Shown here: piece after piece, positions 58,739 through 64,000 of the stretch | How the letters are laid out: each line of letters opens with the position of its first letter | Position numbering within the stretch: position 1 is the first letter of the stretch | Source of the DNA: Avena insularis | Lineage: Eukaryota > Streptophyta > Magnoliopsida > Poales > Poaceae | Length of the DNA: 64,000 bases | Direction of reading: 5' to 3' | Assembly: GCA_023614405.1 (NCBI GenBank) | Contig: CM042697.1 | Location: 160,618,149 to 160,682,148, forward strand | Program-made: the position numbers and the translations under genes | Notes under the pieces: model-generated | Database searches by the model: none | The model's input: only the letters and a program-made list of their open reading frames with translations | What the model was told of the DNA's origin: nothing

Positions 58739-59332
58739 TGCTTCTGAATACAGATTCACTGGATTCTACAGGGTTCCTCGGGTGGAAGATTGATGACATA
58801 GTTGGAGATCATTACGTACCCTTTATGCTATCGAGCATTCCGCCTGGCTGTGTGTCAATGATTTCAACGAGACCATGTATGCAATGGAATATTTCTCACG
58901 AGTGACCAGGCCAGAGTAGCAGGTGGGGGCGTTCAGGGAAGTGATTGAGAACTACTCGCTTTAGGACCTAGGTTGGTCAGGAGTGGAGTACACTTGGGAC
59001 AAAGGATAGGGAGGTGCAAACAATGTTAAATCTAGGATTGATAGAGCGCTTTGCAATAAGGCCCTTTTGAACAAATTTCCCTATACTCGAGTTTGGCACA
59101 TTGTAACAACGGAATCAGATCACTGTTTTGTGCTGACTAAGCTTCGGGAGAGTGTTACTGATGGAAGAAATAGAGACCCAAAACTATTCAGGTACGAGGA
59201 TGTGTGGCAAACACATACATATTATGATGACCCTGTTCTAGAAAAATGGTAGAGAGGTGTCGGGTCTGGTGGTCTCGGCGGTGTTATTCATGCGCTTAAT
59301 GATATGCAATCATGTTTGTCTATATGAGGGAC
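58739..59332 (+). pseudogene. LINE endonuclease domain fragment, copy B
   Basis: Same domain as copy A, with IVTTESDHCFVL retaining the catalytic SDH but GDFNE changed to NDFNE. Private stops occur at GAGTAG and GGATAG. The two stops shared with copy A show the LINE was dead before duplication. It is interrupted after GGGAC (59,328-59,332) and resumes at 63,220. Confidence 0.87.
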
Positions 59333-59542
59333 CGTAACACCCTCGGATCATCCCTATGCAAGTTTAGCGATTTCTGCCAAACCCGCATAGAAACGATTTA
59401 AAGGTGCCCACCAGGCACTTGCGTGCGGGTGGATAACGAAGTAATATCATTACACATTAGTCCATGATGGAACCCAAAGAACAGATATATACAACAACTC
59501 CATGACTCAAGAGTACATATATACACTACAAAGATCCAAAAC

Positions 59543-61456
59543 TGTTGGAGATATGCCCTAGAGGCAATAATAAATATAGTTATTATTATATCTTTGTGTT
59601 TATGATAAATGTTTACATTCATGCTATAATAGTATTAACAAGGAAACATTAATACTTGTGTGATTTGTAGACTAAATTAAGTGTCCCTAGTAAAGCCTCT
59701 ATATAATACTAGCTTGTTGGTTAATAGATGATTGTGGTTTCCCTTTCATGAACATTGAGATGTTATTAACAACAAGATCATATCATTAGGAGAATGATAT
59801 GGTGGACATACTCCTATAGATAAGCGTAGCATAAAGATCAAGTCATTTTAATAGTTCAATTGCTATATGCTTTCTGATACATAGTAATCTAATTCCTTCG
59901 ACCATGAGATCATGCATATCACCTTTACCGGATGGATGCTTTGATGACATCAAACACCACACCGTGAATCGGGTGGCTATAAAGGTGGCATTGAGTGTTC
60001 GGAAAGTATTGGTTGAAACACATGGATCAAGAGTGGGATTTGTCCATCCATATGACGGATAGATATACTCTGGGCCCTCTCGGTGGAATGTCATCCAATT
60101 AGCTTGCAAGCATGTGACTGGCTCACAAGGGATCACATATCACGGGAACGAGAAAAGAGTACTTATCAGTAACAAGGTTGAACTAGGTATGCAGAGATAC
60201 CGACGATCATAACCTTGGATAAGTAAACTATCGTGAGACAAAGGGAAATTGATATCGTATGTAAGTGGTTCATTCAATCGCAAAGTAATCGTAGAAATAT
60301 GTGGGAGCCATATGAATTTCCAGATTCCTCTATTGGTTATTGTTCGGAGAAGTGTCTCGATCATGTCCGCATAATTCACGAACCGTAGGGAGACACACTT
60401 AAGATTGACGTTGTTTGAGTAGTTATGGAATGATGAGAAAGAGACCGAATGTTGTTGAGTCTCTAATGGGATTCGGGATATCACGAGGAGATCCGGAATG
60501 GTCCGGAGAATAAGATTCATATAAGGAAAGTCCCGTTTCGGAGTTGGAGAATGGTTCCGGTGTTTTCATCGGGAATGTTCTAGAAGGTTCCGGAATGTCC
60601 GGCACTCCGGAGGGGAAGGGTACATGAATGTGTTATATCAAGTTGGTATGATTGCATCATGTACTAAGTGTCATCGCTGAACAAAATAGAGGGTTTATTC
60701 AAATCCTGGTTTGAAAAGTCAAACGGCTAGTTTGAAAGTCAAACGGCTATTTTTGGGAAGTGGAAAAGGAGGAGGAAACCGAGTTGGGGAGGAGTCCCTC
60801 CTCCCTACCGTCGGCACACCACCAAGCCGAGTTGGGGAGGGACTCCCCTCCCTCCCCTTGGCCAGCCGACCCCTCCACCTATATAAGGAGGGGCAGGGCT
60901 CCCTCCTAGAGACACACAAGATCCTCTCTTCCAAACCCTAGCCCCAAGCCGCCGCCGCCTCCATAGCCGCCGCCGGCCCTAGGGCAAACCACCGCCGCCG
61001 CCTAGCTAAATCCTAGCCGCCGGCTTGCCCCTCCTCGGCGTGTCTAAACCCTAGATCGTCGAGGGACTCTCTCATACTCCACCATACTCGCTCCGGCTTA
61101 AGGCGAAGCCCTGCGAGATCTCCCCTCTACTTCCGGTACCACGCCGTTGTGCTGCCGGAATCGCGAGGAGAGTGCTACAACCTCTGCTGCCTGCTGGAAT
61201 AAGGGAGAGGAAGGTCTTCGTCGAGTACGAACGATGTGACCGATCATGGGAGCGCTGGAACGCAGCGCCGAAGGATCGTCTACGCGATCTTGAGATCGGA
61301 AAATACGACTACATCACCCACGAATCCTCTCGTTAAACACTTTGGAATCTCTGAGGTGAGTTATTCTATCGACTCGTTGCTACAATCTAGTAGATAGATC
61401 TTGGCTTGTTTGTTTGTATCACGGTAGAAATTTTTGTTTTCCATGCTACGAACCCC
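59543..61456 (+). mobile_element. BARE/Angela/OARE-type copia LTR, solo or truncated
   Basis: It begins TGTTGGAGATATGCCCTAGA and follows the known layout: TGGTTTCCCTTTCATGAACA, GGTGGCTATAAAGGTGGCAT, a late GC-rich promoter with CCACCTATATAAGGAGGGG at about 60,873, and TTTTTGTTTTCCATGCTACG at the end. The terminal AACA is missing and the expected AAAAC target copy is absent on the right, so the 3' edge is damaged. About 1.9 kb, normal for the family. No internal region is present. Confidence 0.9.
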
Positions 61457-63214
61457 TCTGATTATCGAGCCGTGTCTATATGTAGATCTGTTGCACGAGT
61501 AGAACACAATGGTCATTGTGGGCGTTGATGCTTTTATTGTCGATTGCTTCTTGTGTACTTTGCATTAAGTATGTGCCAACCCCCAACATCAGTGGAACAT
61601 CGACGACACGAAGCAGCACCTGAGCTAGCAACTATGAATCGCAAGGCCAACTGTCTATCATACACCAGGTAATAGGAAGTGTCCAAGGCAATATAGGCTG
61701 CAAGGGATATAACGGATACAAAATGACTAAAACATCGCAACACATGTAGCAATCGATCAACATGAGGAAATAAAGACTATACATGTAAAATAGGTAAAAA
61801 AGGGGAGATTGCTCGCCTGAAAAATATTGCCAAAGATTCATCGGAAGATTGGGTCAACATTCGCATCAACTCATCGGCATAATCCGTGAAGAAGCAATGC
61901 ACTAAAAGAAACACCTGATGCACTATTTAATAGTATGACAGAAGATCAGGCATGATGCATGTATGATGTATGACATGGCAATGGTGCGATGCAATTAGGA
62001 AATATTAAGCAGAACCGGGGTCCCGACAATTAATTAGATGATTTATGTTGTCTAGATATTCCGCAATTTAAATGTTGTCTTAACAAGACAAAAATATGTC
62101 ATTGGTTCGATACACAAATTTAAATAGAGCCAATATAAGACTAGAAAATCCCGCATATGGTCTCCATATTAATTGTGAGGCGAATCGACTATACAACCCG
62201 GACTCGCTAAATATGTATGCAAGCATGTACAATTTGATATGCAACAATTCATATAGATGTTAATTTATAAAATAGGGCTCGGATAAAGGGGTCACACATG
62301 GGGCTCGGCGATCTTTGTTAGGTATGGTTCGACGGGGTTCGGTTTGGTCTAAGGGTTCTTCGGGTCCCATGAAGGAGAGCTTCGAATCCGCCGTCATCAC
62401 CTTTGGGTTCCATGTCGAAGATCTTGAGTCCATGATGAAGTCCTTCGGGTTCCTACTTTGATGGTCGGTGGAGATCTTGAAGCGGCGTCGGCCGTCTTAG
62501 AGTACCGTCTCGGTATCTCTCGGGTCCATCTTCACTTAGCGTCGCGCCAAAGTGGGAGTAGCGTAGGTAGAACATTCATCATCTTCTCGTGCTCATCATC
62601 TTGACGAGTTGTGGTGTTGCATGCAACATTGCCAATTCACAGGTTTACTTCAATAGCACATTAGTGGTACGCGGACACTACAAGAGAACCCCCCACGAGG
62701 CAGACCTTGGCAGCAGTGGTGAAGGCAGACGCGCTCACGCGAGCGGCAGCCACATGCCAGGGACGTCGGGCTCCCGGCTACGTGAGAAGCTGGGCGGCTG
62801 CGGGTGGGAATTAGGTAGGGGATGGCTGGTTGGGGATTAGGGTTTGGTAGGTTAGGGTTTCTAGGGTTTGGGGGTTGTAGATGGTCTGTCCGGTTGGGCC
62901 CTTTGGGCCCGACTGGCTAGACTGTCTCCCCCCAACAAAACGTTTTAAAATATTTGTTTTATTTTTTTATGATGCTTTTGTAAATATTTGTTAGACAAAT
63001 AAAATATCTGGGACAACCGGGGATTTATATTTAAAATAAAGAGAGGGTTACTTAGAAAGCAAAAATAGGCTTTAAAAAATAGTTTTAGGTAAATAGTATG
63101 AATGCAGTCATGAGAATGTTTAAATACAATGTGACATGATGAAATAAGCATGCAGTCATGATGATGCATAAACAACGGGCGATTTTTTAGTAGTGGTTCA
63201 CCCGGGGTGCTACG
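61457..63214. other. Remainder of the LINE-inserted LTR, non-coding
   Basis: No gene. It contains a GC-rich strand-neutral region near 62,640-62,930 and an AT-rich stretch to 63,180. It shows no obvious similarity to copy A beyond 51,521, so one of the two lost or exchanged sequence here. Confidence 0.55.
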
Positions 63215-63219
63215 GGGAC

Positions 63220-64000
63220 TTAGAAGTTTGGTTGCCTAGTTCGCAAGGTTTGCAAGCTCTAGAAAAAGCTTGATATTTTGCGGAGTCGATCGGTTGGACG
63301 TGGCCCATTGGATGAGTACCTGGCTATGTTCAATCAACCACGTGAAGCTCTAACACAGGAGGATATTTGTATGCGTCAATAATCTATGGTTCAATGGTTG
63401 CGAGAGGGGGGTCACAACACTGCATATTTCCACAAAGAAGTAGGAGAACGAAAACGCATGAATAAGATTGATAACTTGATGCGTGCTGATGGTAGTATTT
63501 GTGGTACTTGGCAATAAAATTGCGAGGAAGTGCAAAGTTTCTATCAGAACCTGTACTCTACTCAAGGTTTTCGTAAAATGGATGATTTACTGGATCTGGT
63601 ACCCACCCGTGTAACCCCAGCGATGAATGTGGAGCTTGATAAGGAATTCACTACCGAGGAGGTGAAAAGGGCCTTATTCCAGATGGCCCCATCCAAGGCA
63701 CCGGGTATTGATGGGTTTACAGCTGGGTTTTTTCAGCTACACTAGGATATTCTCCATGATGATATAGTGCCGGCTATTTTGGAATTCCTCAATGGAGGTG
63801 AGTTACTTGAAGGTTTGAATGATATATCCATAACTCTTATATCTAAGGTTTTACATCCGCAGAAGATCTCACAATATCGCTCAATATCTCTTTGCTTGGT
63901 TTTATACAAGACTGCAACTAAGTGTATAGCTAACAGAGCGCTAGCGGTTTCTTGGGGGAAATTATTGGCGAGGAACAAAGTGCGTTTGTGCCAGGACACC
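63220..64000 (+). pseudogene. LINE reverse transcriptase region, runs off the window
   Basis: This continues the LINE from 59,332: ILRSRSVGRGPLDEYLAMFN, QWLREGGHNTAYFHKE, then RT motif 0/1 territory ALFQMAPSKAPGIDGFTAGF and, in a shifted frame, SITLISKVLHPQKISQYRSI and CLVLYKTATKCIANRAL. This is the fingers part of a non-LTR RT, which copies LINE RNA at a nicked target. Stops (after MRQ, WQ and QLH) make it inactive. The catalytic FADD-type motif lies beyond the window. Confidence 0.9.

Larger units (their letters stand above)
59333..63214. mobile_element. LTR-type insertion in the LINE, copy B
   Basis: It is bounded by GGGAC at 59,328-59,332 and 63,215-63,219. It begins CGTAACACCC and ends GGGGTGCTACG, a near inverted pair, so the ends are CG...CG instead of TG...CA. 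Removing it and one target copy restores LINE homology (SI-GT-KFGCL). About 2.0 kb is its own sequence, and the rest is the nested copia LTR. Without internal genes it is probably a solo LTR. Short AT-rich and GC-rich islands (62,290-62,940) contain no gene. Confidence 0.78.

Noticed and set aside
1..64000. tRNA, rRNA or other structured RNA genes
   Set aside because: None recognised by eye on either strand. Only the tRNA-complementary primer site at 16,261-16,276 was found. A covariance-model scan would be needed to exclude them.

Overview
The window reads as intergenic chromosome from a grass, most likely Pooideae (the wheat, barley, oat and ryegrass group). The clues are dense nested LTR retrotransposons with TGATACGTC- or TGATGAGTG-type gypsy LTRs, the gypsy leader GCGCCGTTGCCGGGGAG, a BARE/Angela/OARE-type copia LTR, a Stowaway MITE and LINE pieces. 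The species cannot be fixed from sequence alone, and every family name here is by recognition, not by search.

Region 1 (about 1-13,500) is a gene island with few transposons. It holds a small membrane protein gene (minus, 247-642), an RPA2-like single-strand DNA binding protein gene whose exons 2-9 join in frame (plus, to 2772), a ten-exon Ulp1/C48-like gene that has lost recognisable catalytic residues (plus, 4392-7337), a GC-rich ORF ending in a SUMO-interaction-like motif (minus, 8752-9330), and two related GRF zinc-finger genes (minus, 10272-10732 and 12432-13143). The first GRF gene has lost its splice acceptor. A foldback repeat lies at 11,600-12,016.

Region 2 (13,511-52,380) is nested transposons. 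A 3'-truncated copia element (minus) abuts a truncated gypsy LTR, which abuts element Z (protease, RT, RNase H, no visible integrase). Z's RT is split at 20,037 by element E2 (20,038-39,079, TSD CCAAC). E2 has gag and protease but no pol, and its gag-pro is split by a 10.6 kb non-coding LTR-type insertion (22,623-33,213, TSD CAAAG). Z resumes at 39,085, carries a Stowaway MITE (40,189-40,457), and is interrupted by element X (41,392-47,995, minus), another gag-pro element without pol. Z ends in an LTR (49,318-50,714) that lies in a LINE endonuclease, which a further LTR interrupts at 51,309.

Region 3 (52,380-54,842) is a satellite of about 366 bp units in which two unit types alternate, giving a dimer of about 730 bp.

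Region 4 (54,843-64,000) begins with an X-type LTR fragment. It then repeats the Z-tail, LTR, LINE and LTR series of region 2 as a diverged segmental duplicate (55,277-59,542), without X but with a BARE/Angela-type LTR inserted (59,543-61,456). The interrupted LINE resumes with its RT domain at 63,220 and runs off the window.

The points most worth a second look are the gene island, where ssDNA-binding and SUMO-linked families sit together; hairpins of unrelated sequence that sit at the same promoter position in several LTR families and again inside elements ahead of accessory ORFs; the 3' module shared by two pol-less elements; and the duplication whose copies act as partly empty sites for each other's insertions.
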